A stretch of DNA of 64,000 nt, from NCBI GenBank assembly GCA_947095585.1, contig OX352761.1, forward strand, positions 27,123,777-27,187,776, in the 5' to 3' direction. The DNA comes from Nephrocerus scutellatus. Its lineage: Eukaryota; Arthropoda; Insecta; Diptera; Pipunculidae. The notes below the pieces were generated by a model. It did not search any database. It worked only from the letters and a program-made list of their open reading frames with translations, and was not told where the DNA came from. Of this stretch, positions 54,496 through 64,000 are shown one piece after another (position 1 is the first letter of the stretch; each line of letters begins with the position of its first letter). A program made the position numbers and the translations under genes.

Positions 54496-54589
54496 TGCTT
54501 TTATTTTCTACAAGAAACTCACGGTGAGAAAGAGGGAGGATACATTTTCAGGTACCTAGTAAAACTCCAGCTTGCTCGCTTGGCATAGT

Positions 54590-54780
54590 CTTATATTTGT
54601 AAGACATCATTCCTTGTTCACCACATCTCCTTGATTGCTTTAATGTCAGCTTTTTATTTGGATAACCTTGCAGATCGTCATTGTGGATAACTGCTTCCCA
54701 GACTAATTTTAAATTCCGTTATAATGGCCAACCTCACTTTGAAGGGACTAGCCCAATCATAGGTACAGCATCGTATCGTA
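54590..54780 (-). mobile_element. LINE-R 5' region fragment
   Basis: GGCCAACCTCACTTTGAAGG then GACTAGCCCAATCAT matches the LINE-R 5' untranslated region at about 23760. The flanking TTGTAAGACATCATTCC matches about 29550. Confidence 0.5.
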
Positions 54781-54789
54781 TGGAATACA

Positions 54790-54885
54790 GATAATCAGTG
54801 TGGTGAGAAAAATGAGTGCGTTTTTTGGACGCGCCAGGAATCGAACCAGATGTCCTCCGAATGGGAGCTAACTTTGTTAATCACT
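54790..54885 (-). mobile_element. SINE-2 copy
   Basis: ATAATCAGTGTGGTGAGAAA, GGACGCGCCAGGAATCGAAC and GATGTCCTCCGAATGGGAGC match the copy at 35613-35728. The head-side edge is eroded. Confidence 0.5.
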
Positions 54886-56248
54886 TGTCTTTGTGTACAT
54901 AGTAAAAATCCACGGTTGCAGAGTTGAGCCTATGGTCTGTGTTTAAGGGTCTGTGTACGTCATCACTAGTGCTGATCAGACTTGGTCATCAGGTGGGCAA
55001 TGCACTTTAGCTCAGTGCACTCACCACATCAACATTGACACTGAAATAGGCTAATTCATTGATAATGAATACTTTCTAAAAACAAATTTGCATATTTACT
55101 AATTTGAACAATGAAAACACTAAAACTGTTATTACCAGTCATACTATAGTACGAAATCTCCCCTAGCTGACAACATATATGTATAAACATGACCTTTTTG
55201 AAAATCATGCGGTATTGTACTTCTTTATAATGTAGGAACGAGCACAATATAGTGATTAACTTGAAGTTCGTTTGATGAATTAATTCTCTTCTTCGACAGG
55301 GATAATGAAAGGGCGATTTCAAGGATCTATCATACAAAAATTACAGAGCAGACATTTTATATCAATGAGGAAATAATACATTTTGTTACATTATTTTTTC
55401 AAAATGTAAAAAAAGACATCTTTGTACCGAACACTATGGAAACCGTAATTTTAAGACCGAAATAATAGCGGTCTAATACTACTACCTACTAATTAGAGTG
55501 ACAAAGCGGAGATTTGCCTTTTTATTTTTTATTTCTTTTGATTTGAACGAAAACAGAAGAATACCTACTTTAACACAAATAAGTTTTTAATAATGGCAAT
55601 GCGTTATTTCATACCAAACATACACAATCGCATACAAATCAAGTAGATAACTAGAAAACTATTATTGTTTCCAATTACAAGTAGGGCAAATATGCAGCTT
55701 ATGCACTTCTACGTCGATAACGATAACTTTATGTGTCTTAACTAAAACGAAACATTGTGCATCAAGGATCTAAAGCTTATAAAGTGGGCCAAACTCAAGT
55801 GGAGTTCTGCGATGTGATGAATTAAAACAATAAACAAAATGATAAAAAAGAAAACTAAATAATACTTAAGACTTGGGTGTGGTTTAACTTACTCTCTCTC
55901 TCTCTATTTCTCTCTTTCTTTCTCTTTGTCACGTTCCAACCTTTGTATGTGTCCACTTGAAAATTAATTAACAAGATTCGGTAGAACTTTCTTTACCCCT
56001 TTCTTGCTATCTAACCGGGATAAATCCATGCATCCATATTTGATTGTTCATTTTTCTTTGTTGAACTAAGGATAATTTCGTGCTAAAGCTGCATTATTTT
56101 ATTAGGAACAAGGAAAATGCGGCAAACGACCGACTGCTGTTATTGACTTATGACACAGAGATGATAGCAAGAAGAAGAAGAAGCCATATACGGGAATACA
56201 TTTTTAAAGTTTTTAATTTATTTATTTTTTTTAGTGCTGCAAAGGCTT
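54886..56248. other. fid intron, nothing recognised
   Basis: A CT-rich stretch lies at 55886-55930. No gene, RNA or repeat family is supported in the rest. Confidence 0.4.
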
Positions 56249-56262
56249 AACAGAACTGTACA

Positions 56263-56526
56263 TAATAATATTTGGCGCGATAGACCGTTGTTGTCCAAGG
56301 CCTAGCTTCCCGTGACCATTCGTATTGTGCTTGTTATATTTTTGCACACAAAAAAAAGGACCCCTTAATTTAAAGCCGTATCCGAAACGCTTTGAAGCTG
56401 TATGACAGTTATTACTCTCGGACGTTTGTCAGATAATCGCGAAAAAAGCTTTGAAGCTGTATGACAATTATTACTCTCGGACGTTTGTTAGATAATCGCG
56501 AGAGGTGGGGACATGAAAAAGATTTT
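56263..56526 (-). mobile_element. SINE-1 3' portion at the end of a composite unit
   Basis: The minus strand reads from just after box B (CCAAAAATCTTTTTCATGTC) to CAACAACGGTCTATCGCGCC then AAATATTATT. An internal tandem duplication of about 65 bases (GCTTTGAAGCTGTATGAC twice, at 56390 and 56450) is private to this copy. It directly abuts the 3' end of the LINE-S copy to the right. Confidence 0.65.
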
Positions 56527-56527
56527 T

Positions 56528-58990
56528 GGACCTCCTACTTACTTACTTTACTTATGTTCTATATCCCCTTGTGGGTCCTAGGGCCTCTACTACGCCCACG
56601 AGCCATCGCGTGCGGTTCCTGGCAATGAGCTTCAGCTCTCTCCAACTCTTCCCCAATTGCCGTGACTCCTCCTCAACTGTTCTGCGCCATGTATTTCTCG
56701 GACGACCCGTACTTCTACCATCCTAAAATAACGGATTCAATTGCATTGCGTAGTTTGCTATGGAACTCTCGCCTATTCGGAGTGTATGACCAATCCACTG
56801 CCACTTCCGACGTTGGATGGATGTGCCTATTCTTTCCTGACCCGTTCTCTGGTAAAGATGTTCGTTAGAGATACGGTTAGGCCAGAAAAGCCTTAAGATG
56901 TTCCGTAGGCACATATTTACGAACGTTTGTAATTTTTTTGTGATAGTAGCCATCACCTCCCAAGTGCTGCACCCATACAACAGCACAGATACAACATTTG
57001 AACAGAACAATCGCAGCTTAGTGTTTAAGCTGATCACATTGCTTCGCCATATCATGGACATCATTCGAAACACTGATTTTGCTTTGCCGATTCGATTGAC
57101 AATGTTCTGTTCGGTCGAGACAATACTCTCAAGATATTGGAAACTCTCTACTCTCTCTACCGGTTGTCCAGCAATGTTAACTTGAGTTATTGAGTTAGTG
57201 CCAAGGTTGATGATTTTGGTTTTGGCAGTAATAATCTTCAAACCCATAGGACGAGGAACCTGCTTGTTCGGCATCGAGTGTATCTTCCAGATGTTTCTTA
57301 ATTCGCTCAAGTAATACTTTGGCTATTACCTTTGCAACTGAAGGAAGAACGCAAATGCCTCTCATTTTTCGCACTCCATAAGACTACCTTTTTTAATGAG
57401 CTTGACAATCATTCCCTTTTTCCACTCATCGGGGAAACTTTCTGCCTCTCAAGCTCTCTCTACAAAAGGATATAAAAACTCTGCTAATGTCGTTGTAGCG
57501 GCACGCAGAAGCTCTGCGGGTATACCATCTAGTCCTATCGACTTGTTGTTCTTTAGTGAGTTGATCATCTTATCTTTACTGGGGTGCATATCGTTGGTGA
57601 ATACACGGTTAAGGACCGTAGAAAAATTCTCCTTCCATCGGTTGAGCTGATCATCATTTGATGTTGGCTTGAGCGGTGATCACCTGTCAGCTCTTTGGTG
57701 ATTCTGTAAACGGTTCTGCTATCGCACCCACTCGCTTCTACATCTCCTTCTGAGGCCAGGTAGTTAAAATAATTGCGTTTATACCGTCTTCCCTCATTTT
57801 TCTTCGATACAGAGACTCTACCTCGATCCTCGCTGCTGCTGGGATATCTATAATACATGCTTTAAGTAGCTCACGATCTTCAATCCAGGTATCCTCGGTA
57901 AGCAACGTGGTGTGCCTTGCCTGGCTTCTACCAACAATACTTTCCGCTCCAGCTGCGAAAACATTTTTCACAGCTTTCCCATGTTCTTAGATGGTTGTCG
58001 GCAGTGAGCTGCTGATTGCTACCACTCCTTGCGATAAATAATCCCTTAACTGTTGGCGTACTAAGGGGATCTTTAGCCGGTCGATGTTATACCGAGGCAT
58101 GCGGATGATATTGCGGAGTCTTTGAACTGATGCATTACATAACTCGACAGTAGCTACCATAAGGTGATGATCCCGTACCATACCCATGTCGGCTCCTCGT
58201 CTGTTTCGGACGTCTAAAAGACAGCTCCTAAAACGTCGGGTGATCGCCACATGGTCAATTTGGTTGGATGATGATTGCCTGTCAGTTGACACCCAGCTGA
58301 CTTTGTGGCAGGTCTTATGCTCAAATATGGTGCATCCTATGACAAGGTGGTTGGTGTTGCAGAAATCAACAAATCCTTCACCATTGTCATTTTGTTTTCC
58401 TGGGCCGTGCTTCCCAATCACATGTCTGAGTCCTTCCTTGTCGTTTCCTACCTTGGCATTCAAGTCCCCCATCACGTTCGGCGTTGCGTTGATTACAGCG
58501 CTTAGTTGATTGAAGAAGTTGTCCTTTTCATCCTCAGTCGAGGGATTCGTTGGGGCGTAACACTGTATGATCGTGACGCGCCTTACTCTAGTCCGAAATC
58601 TGGCCGATAAGATCCTATCACCATGTGGGTGCCAGGAAATTAGGTCTATGCGTGCTGTTGGCGTAAGAGCAGACCCACTCCAGATTCACATGGACTGCCG
58701 GAAAATTTAAAAATTTCGTACTCTCCCGCGTCGAACCAACTCATTCCCAGTATGTCCAAATTATATCGAAGAAACTCCCTTTCCAGTTAAAGAAATCTGA
58801 CATGTTGAGGTCCTTCACTCCCTGAGTCAAGGAACGTCCTCACATTCCAGAAACCAATCTTAGTCCGGGTACAATAGCCAAAAGTCGTCATTATTCGATC
58901 ATTACTCATCCGAGGCGTTGTGCCGGTTTCAGTAGCGGGCATTTTTCGGTACCGCTAACCCACGTTACCTAGGCTAGAAACGCCAGACCG
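56528..58990 (-). mobile_element. LINE-S copy (RTE-type), longest of its family here
   Basis: On the minus strand the endonuclease region (58475-57987) has MMGDLNAKVGNDKEG, NQIDHVAITRRFRSCLLDVR and GMVRDHHLMVAT. A linker region (57971-57565) has RRKMREDGINAIIL. The middle of the RT is damaged or deleted around 57250-57550. The C-terminal region (57310-56723) has KTKIINLGTNSITQVN, RNILRLFWPNRISNEHL and RRKWQWIGHTLRIGESSIAN. The end reads NRTRWLVGVVEALGPT with a TAAGTAAGTAAGTAG tail at 56528-56550. The YADD box is not found. The copy is dead. Confidence 0.8.
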
Positions 58991-59034
58991 TTCGTACTTG
59001 TGATTTCAGCCTACATATATAAGGATTTATACAC

Positions 59035-59097
59035 ATAGTTCAATCGCAATGCAGATCCCCTAAGTTCAGCACTAACCACTACGGGCACGGCGCCAAT
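59035..59097 (-). mobile_element. tRNA-like head at the 5' end of the composite unit
   Basis: The minus strand starts GGCGCCGTGCCCGTAGTGGT then TAGTGC, a box A-like sequence. About 50 bases in comes a weak box B-like GATTGAACT. It resembles a SINE head and lies immediately inside the 14-bp repeat AACAGAACTGTACA at 59098-59111. Confidence 0.4.
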
Positions 59098-59111
59098 AAC
59101 AGAACTGTACA

Positions 59112-59304
59112 CAAGTACTATTAATTTGGTTCAACGCTTTCTTTAGAGTTTATTATAAAAGCATGCAATTAATAATAAATATAAAAAATAGAAAGTACCA
59201 AAAAGGATAACTCCCATCTTTTTCATTATCGTTACGACCAATTTAGCGTTTGTTTTCTGCTCAAACCCTTACCGCGGGTGGGGGAACTTATTTCGCAATC
59301 ATCG
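59112..59304. other. short gap between LINEs
   Basis: AT-rich sequence with nothing recognised. Confidence 0.3.
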
Positions 59305-61730
59305 TCATCATCATATTTGGCTCTACAACCGGGGTTCGGTCCTGGCCTACCGCAAAAAGTCTCTCCCCGGTCCCGATTTCGAGCCGATGTCATCCAGTTT
59401 GGCATCTCTAAACCTCCTCGTGTCGCCTCGCTGTCGTGTTCCATAAATCCTAGCGCAAAGGACTTTCCGAGCAGGATCCTCATCGCTCATGCGAGCTAGG
59501 TGTCATGCCCACCAGAGCCTACCGAGCTTAATTTTCTTCGCAATGTCGACATCGCAGTAACACTCGTAGATCTCATCATTATAGATATAGAGCCTCCGGA
59601 ATTGTCCTTCCTCACATAGGGGGCCAACAATTCTCCGTAAGACTTTTCTCTCGAACTAGAGGTCAGAATGCTTTTTGCAAAGCACCCAAGTTCGGATCCA
59701 TATGTAAGTTCTGGTATGACTATCGTCTTATATATCAGCAGCTTGGATGTTATGGTTAAGTTCCTGGATTTGAAGTGTCTTGACAGACTATAGTAGGCTT
59801 TGTTGGCTTTAAGCAACCGAGCGCGTATTTCTGGTTCCATGGTGTTATAGGCTGCTACAGTTGACCCGAGATAGTAAAAATATTGCACTACTACTAATGT
59901 TGGATCTTCTACCCGCAGACGTGGCCACCATACTTTGTTTTGCTCTCATTTGTGTGCAGCCCCAGATTTCGTGCCGATTACTCGATCTGGATGAAAGCTT
60001 CCTGTACAGCTCTTGGGTTTCTACCAACGATGTCAATATCGTCTGCGTAAGCCAGTATCTGAATGGACTTATATAGAATTGTTCCTCTCGCCGTTACGTC
60101 AGATACGTCAAAGTTCTAGGATCACTTTCTCCAACGCCAGGTTGAATAGGACGCAGGCCAGTTCATCCCCTTATCGGAGCCCGTTATAGATGTTGAATGA
60201 GCTTGATAGTGATATTTTTACTTGGCTTATAACATTGGTCATGGTCAACCTACATAGTCGTCTCACTTTATTTGGGATGCCGAAATCTCTCATGGCTTTA
60301 TAAAATTCTACTGTGGCTATGATATCATAGGCGGCTTTAAAGTCTATAAAAAGATGTTGTAGTGAGCTTTGAAACTCTAGACATTTTCCATTACCTGCGT
60401 AATGTGTAAATCTGATCAGTTGTTGATTTGCCTGGGATGAAGCCACACTGGTATGGACCAATGATGACTTTAGCGTATGGGGCTATCCTGTCTTGAAGGA
60501 TAGAGGAGAAAATCTTATACGCGGTACTCAACAACGTTATACCACGATAATTGCTGCATTTTGTGATATCTCCTTTCTTATGTATGGGGCACAGGATGCC
60601 TCTTCGCCAGTCTTCTGGGATAGCTTCTTCCTCCAATACTTGCACTTTTATTTCATGAATTGCTTGGTGTAATGTGGGGCCTTCTAGTTTTATCAGTTGC
60701 GCTGGGATCCCATCAGTTCCCGGGGCCTTCTTATTTTTGAGCCGATTTATCGCTCTGCTAACTTCGTCTATGCTTTGTGCGGCAGCATAGTATGGTCTTC
60801 AGTCATTGGTGGAGCCTCCAATTCCTCAGTTAACTGCCCATTTAGCAACTCATGAAAGTGCTATTCTAATCGCTCTAAGATGCCTTTAAGATCGGTGATC
60901 AGATTACCCTATTTGTCCTTGCAGTATCTGAGCTCTTTATATTCATCTTCGCGTGCCTGCGTTCTATGAGATTGTTGCATTGCTCGGTACGAAACATTCT
61001 TACGTTCAGTCGCTCGCTTACATTCGTCATCAAACCAGTCGTTCCGATCTCTACGACTACTGCCTAAAATGGAGTCAACAGTACTAATGACAGTATTTTT
61101 AAGGCGTGTCCATTTCTCTTCTACGCCTGACATCTCAGTCTCAGGACTTACTCTCCCAGCATTTAGGGCGAGTCCTATCGCTTGACCGTAGTTGTTTCTG
61201 GTCTCTTCGTTGCGACGGGCAGCCGTGTTGACTCGAATCTGATTCGCGGATGCAGTCTTTCGTGAAGATGCAATCCGAGCTCGGAGAACCATACCAACAA
61301 GATAGTTGGCCCCTCGGTACGTTCGTACCGTCATCAGGTTCGGGTTGTGGCGGCGGTCTATCAACACGTGGTCTATCTGGCTGCTAGTGGCTCCATCAGG
61401 AGGTACCCAGGTGCATGCTGCCACATCTATAACTCGTTGTACATTGTCATTAGTGTAAGCTATGGGTGCCAATGTACTGCCTGAATACTGCCTCCCTGTC
61501 TATTTTAGCATTCATGTCCCCCAGAATGATTTTTACATCATACTGAGGGCAGGCATGGAGTTCCCGTTCGACTGATTCAAAGAATTCTTCTTTTTCATCA
61601 TCTGGGGAATCCTCTGTAGGTGCGTGAACGTTTATGAGACTTATGTTTTTAAATTTGCCCCGCACGTGAAGGGTACACAGCCGTTCATTTATTGCTTTAA
61701 AGCCGATAACTGTGGGTTTCATTCATTCAT
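59305..61730 (-). mobile_element. LINE-R copy (RTE-type), longest of its family here
   Basis: From right to left on the minus strand: endonuclease (MKPTVIGFKAINERLC, LINVHAPTEDSPDDEKEEFF, KIILGDMNAKIDREAVF, IDHVLIDRRHNPNLMTVRTY); a linker with RRDRNDWFDDECKRATERKN; RT (EDWRRGILCPIHKKGDITKC, YRGITLLSTAYKIFSS, GFIPGKSTTDQIYTLRR); and the C-terminal part (FYYLGSTVAAYNTMEPEIRA). The 3' end is AGCCAAATATGATGATGATG at about 59305-59325. A small deletion in the endonuclease near 61400 and several shifts break the frame. The 5' region upstream of the endonuclease is missing. Confidence 0.85.
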
Positions 61731-62194
61731 TCAAATTGAAAATTAATTTATTCTAATTAAATATTATAATGTCAACCAAACCTACACATGGCGTTGCAAC
61801 TTTTATTATAGCGTTTACTGGGACTATAACCTTCATTGGCATTGCCTCATATCGCCCACTGGCCATCAAGAAATGACTTCGCGTAGGCAGATAATAGCAG
61901 AGCACAACAAAATATTTTCTATGAGTCACATCTAATAATAATTGTCATTGTATCCTTTTATGTATCTAATTATTATTATCGTCCCCTACCATGTAAAAAA
62001 TAGCATTTGACATAGCAAATCCAATATGATGAATTTAAAAGGGAGTAAGGGAATGTGTGTGTGTGTGTGTGCGGTGAATATCATGATTCATGGCTATGTC
62101 CGATAACATTCGCTTGCGGATTTGCCTATCTATCTCGCTAAGGTTTAATCGTCAGAAATTTGATAAGTACCATACTTTGGACCGTTAAATTTTT
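61731..62194. other. fid intron, microsatellites only
   Basis: A CATT repeat lies at about 61718-61732 and a GT repeat at 62053-62071. No gene is seen. Confidence 0.4.
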
Positions 62195-62725
62195 GTTCGT
62201 TTTTAAATTTTCTATATTAACTACGCGTGCCCATGTGTTTGTTTGTTTGTTTGTGGTTCGCTGGCTGGCTGGGTGACTGGTAGAATCTTGTGATCAATTT
62301 TAGCCCACTTCCTAACGCCCGATGATTTAATTCAAATTTTGCACACATGTGCATTTCCGATGACAACACTTTCTGAAAAAATTTGGAAGTGAACGTGATC
62401 CAGGGCCGAGTGGCTCCCATAAATTTATTTAAAAATTAACCCGATTTTTTTCAAATTTTGTAGATATGTGTATCTCAATTTACAATTTTTGTAAAAATTT
62501 GGAAGTGATCGTGGCCCAGTGACGAAGGCCTTCCATATAAATTTTTAAAAAATTAACCCGATTTCCTTTAAATTTTGTACACATGTGTATCTCCGATGAC
62601 AACACTTTCTGTAAAAATTTGGGAGTGATCGGTACCTGGGGCCTAAGTGCTCCCATATATTTTTTTTAAAAATTAACCCGATTATATTTAACCTTTGCAC
62701 AAAAAATTTTACCTATTATGGGTTG
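62195..62725 (+). repeat. DINE-like repeat, about four units
   Basis: The start block TTAACTACGCGTGCCCATGT with a GTTT microsatellite and GCTGGCTGGCTGGG is followed by units with GTGCATTTCCGATGACAACA and GTGTATCTCCGATGACAACA, then CATACAAA-type A/T stretches. It ends CCTATTATGGGTTGTTTTTT. Confidence 0.65.
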
Positions 62726-62744
62726 TTTTTTTAATGTACCCGCA

Positions 62745-62975
62745 TATGCATATGCGTCCGAGTGCCTGCGAATCATACAGACGTTTAAATGCAGAACTTG
62801 GCAATTTCTTCCACATGAATAATGTGCGCTTCAAGAAGGAATCTCTGAATTGGTTTAAGATGTGGCACGAGTATTGCGGATAGACTGGAAGATGGACAGA
62901 ATGCACAGGGATATTTGTTTGTGGAAAAAGCGACAAAACAGTGACAAGCTGAAAACATTCACCGCACCCTTATAA
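62745..62975 (-). mobile_element. LINE-J 3' fragment
   Basis: On the minus strand FRDSFLKRTLFMWKKLPSSA then FKRLYDSQA follows the C-terminal end of LINE-J (RDSFFSRIIIMWNELPDSVF in the copy at 34972). Internal losses are present. Confidence 0.6.
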
Positions 62976-63519
62976 TTAAGGATTTATGTATTATTATAGG
63001 TTGATTATAGGACAATTATATATACTGTAAAATAATTATGAAATGATCATATAGTTAAATGATGATTATGAGGAGATACATATATGAAAACTAGCTGTTA
63101 CACATGAACCACCGGGATGGGGGGTATTATAGCCTTCCTCCACATGCCAATGATATACAATGAAAATTTAATTACAATCGGTTTATAAATGTGGCTGATG
63201 TTAACCTTTTACATTTAACACTTCGTGCGATTTGGAAGGGGAGTGTACCATAGCCTATAAATATCCTGCCAATAATATACACATTCAAAATTTCAAAAAA
63301 AAAAACGCTTGGTAAAGTGAGTTTCCATTAATAACAACTGCACAAAGTTTTATTTTTATTCATATTAATATTTTATTTACAATTGTCATTGCTTTATCTA
63401 TTTTAACAACACCCAAAGAATTTTTCGAAATCGAAGAAATAAAAAAAATAATCAGTTAAACGTTAAAATTCAGTTTTCTCTAGTTAAACGTTTCCGTGCT
63501 AAATTTACAATCGTTTCAG
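62976..63519 (+). other. end of fid intron with a degenerate Helitron-like piece
   Basis: Bases 63088-63310 (AACTAGCTGTTACACATGAA, CACCGGGATGGGGGGTATTA, CCTGCCAATAATATACA) match the repeat at 50934. The intron closes with TACAATCGTTTCAG at 63506-63519. Confidence 0.5.
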
Positions 63520-63930
63520 GTGGCACTTTGTGATAATTTAGAACTTCCATTCCGTGACGACTCGTTCGATGCGGTTCTTTCACTGGCTGTGGTTCATCAT
63601 TTCGCTACAACGGAACGTCGTGTTGGTGCTATTCGTGAACTAGCGAGAGTTCTACGCGTTGGTGGTCGTGTTGTTATAACCGTTTGGGCACTCGAGCAAC
63701 GGCATCGACGATTCGAATCGCAGGATGTTCTTATACCTTGGCAGCCGCCAAAAAATCGCAACTTTAGCTGTTCCGACGAGGAAGACGAAGATGATTTCCT
63801 GCCGCCGTACCATGCTTACATGGAGGATTCGACAAATTCCAGCCGTTCTGCCGGCGATGGTGATAGTTCGAGTTTGTCCTCATCTTCACCAGGGGAATCG
63901 TGCTACAGCTTTGTTCGGCGAGCAATTCAA
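63520..63930 (+). CDS. fid: TRMT9B/Trm9-like methyltransferase, next exon (partial gene, continues off window)
   Basis: The exon runs from the acceptor TTTCAG at 63519 to the donor ATTCAA|GTAAGT at 63931, phase 0 on both sides. It joins the frame left open at 38347. It supplies the second half of the methyltransferase fold: VALCDNLELPFRDDSFDAVL, SLAVVHHFATTERRVGAI, RELARVLRVGGRVVITVWAL and EQRHRRFESQDVLIPWQPP. The VWALEQ strand is typical of the Trm9/ALKBH8/TRMT9B group. After that comes a long acidic and serine-rich insert (FSCSDEEDEDDFLPPYHAY, then SSSLSSSSPGESCYSF). Such a long insert is expected in TRMT9B-type proteins and not in compact Trm9. The gene's C-terminus lies beyond base 64000. 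Confidence 0.85.
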
Positions 63931-64000
63931 GTAAGTGACAACCGAAAATTTTGTAGTGTTTGATATTATCTAATAATCCTATTGTTTATTTAATTTAGAA

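Overview
This is AT-rich eukaryotic DNA from a higher fly. It holds parts of two conserved genes, one tRNA gene and a dense, mostly dead population of transposable elements. A tephritid fruit fly is my best guess. The gene content is brachyceran, and the mariner copy has DD41D-type spacing, as described for the rosa mariners of Ceratitis and other tephritids. The species is not proved by anything seen here.

Layout. Bases 1-129 look like a first coding exon ending in a strong splice donor. Bases 300-6160 are decayed LINE copies with tRNA-derived SINEs and a MITE nested in or beside them. Bases 6880-12471 hold a four-exon class C GPCR gene that I recognise as bride of sevenless (boss). Its second intron contains a tandem-repeat block and a truncated RTE-type LINE. 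Bases 12.5-37.7 kb are repeat-rich: a mariner, a solo gypsy-like LTR, several RTE-type LINEs, a 440-bp CCTTTT array and many copies of a DINE-1-like tandem-unit family. Bases 37773-38347 and 63520-63930 are two coding exons of a Trm9/TRMT9B-like methyltransferase, probably the ortholog of Drosophila fire dancer (fid), separated by a 25-kb intron. That intron carries a clean tRNA-Lys(UUU) gene, a DD37D mariner relic, more DINE-like arrays and two large RTE-type LINEs. The methyltransferase continues past base 64000.

How it may fit together. The donor at 130 is phase 1 and the methyltransferase acceptor at 37772 is also phase 1. The simplest model is that exon 1 of fid lies at the left edge and boss sits nested, on the same strand, inside fid intron 1. 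RNA evidence would be needed to confirm this.

I found no bacterial-type operon, CRISPR array or defence system. The most interesting material is the repeat biology: a tRNA-derived SINE family with 14-bp target duplications and a 3' end resembling that of an RTE-type LINE in the same window; a SINE-LINE-SINE composite bounded by one 14-bp duplication; a DINE-1-like family built from about 120-bp units; and a long polypyrimidine array abutting a hairpin repeat end. All LINE and transposase frames seen here are broken. LINE clade assignments rest on motifs only.

Family labels used below: LINE-J = CR1/jockey-like; LINE-R = RTE-type with (GAT)n tail; LINE-S = RTE-type with (AGTA)n tail; SINE-1 and SINE-2 = tRNA-derived; DINE-like = tandem-unit repeat (its + strand reads TTAACTTCGCGTGCCCGTG).
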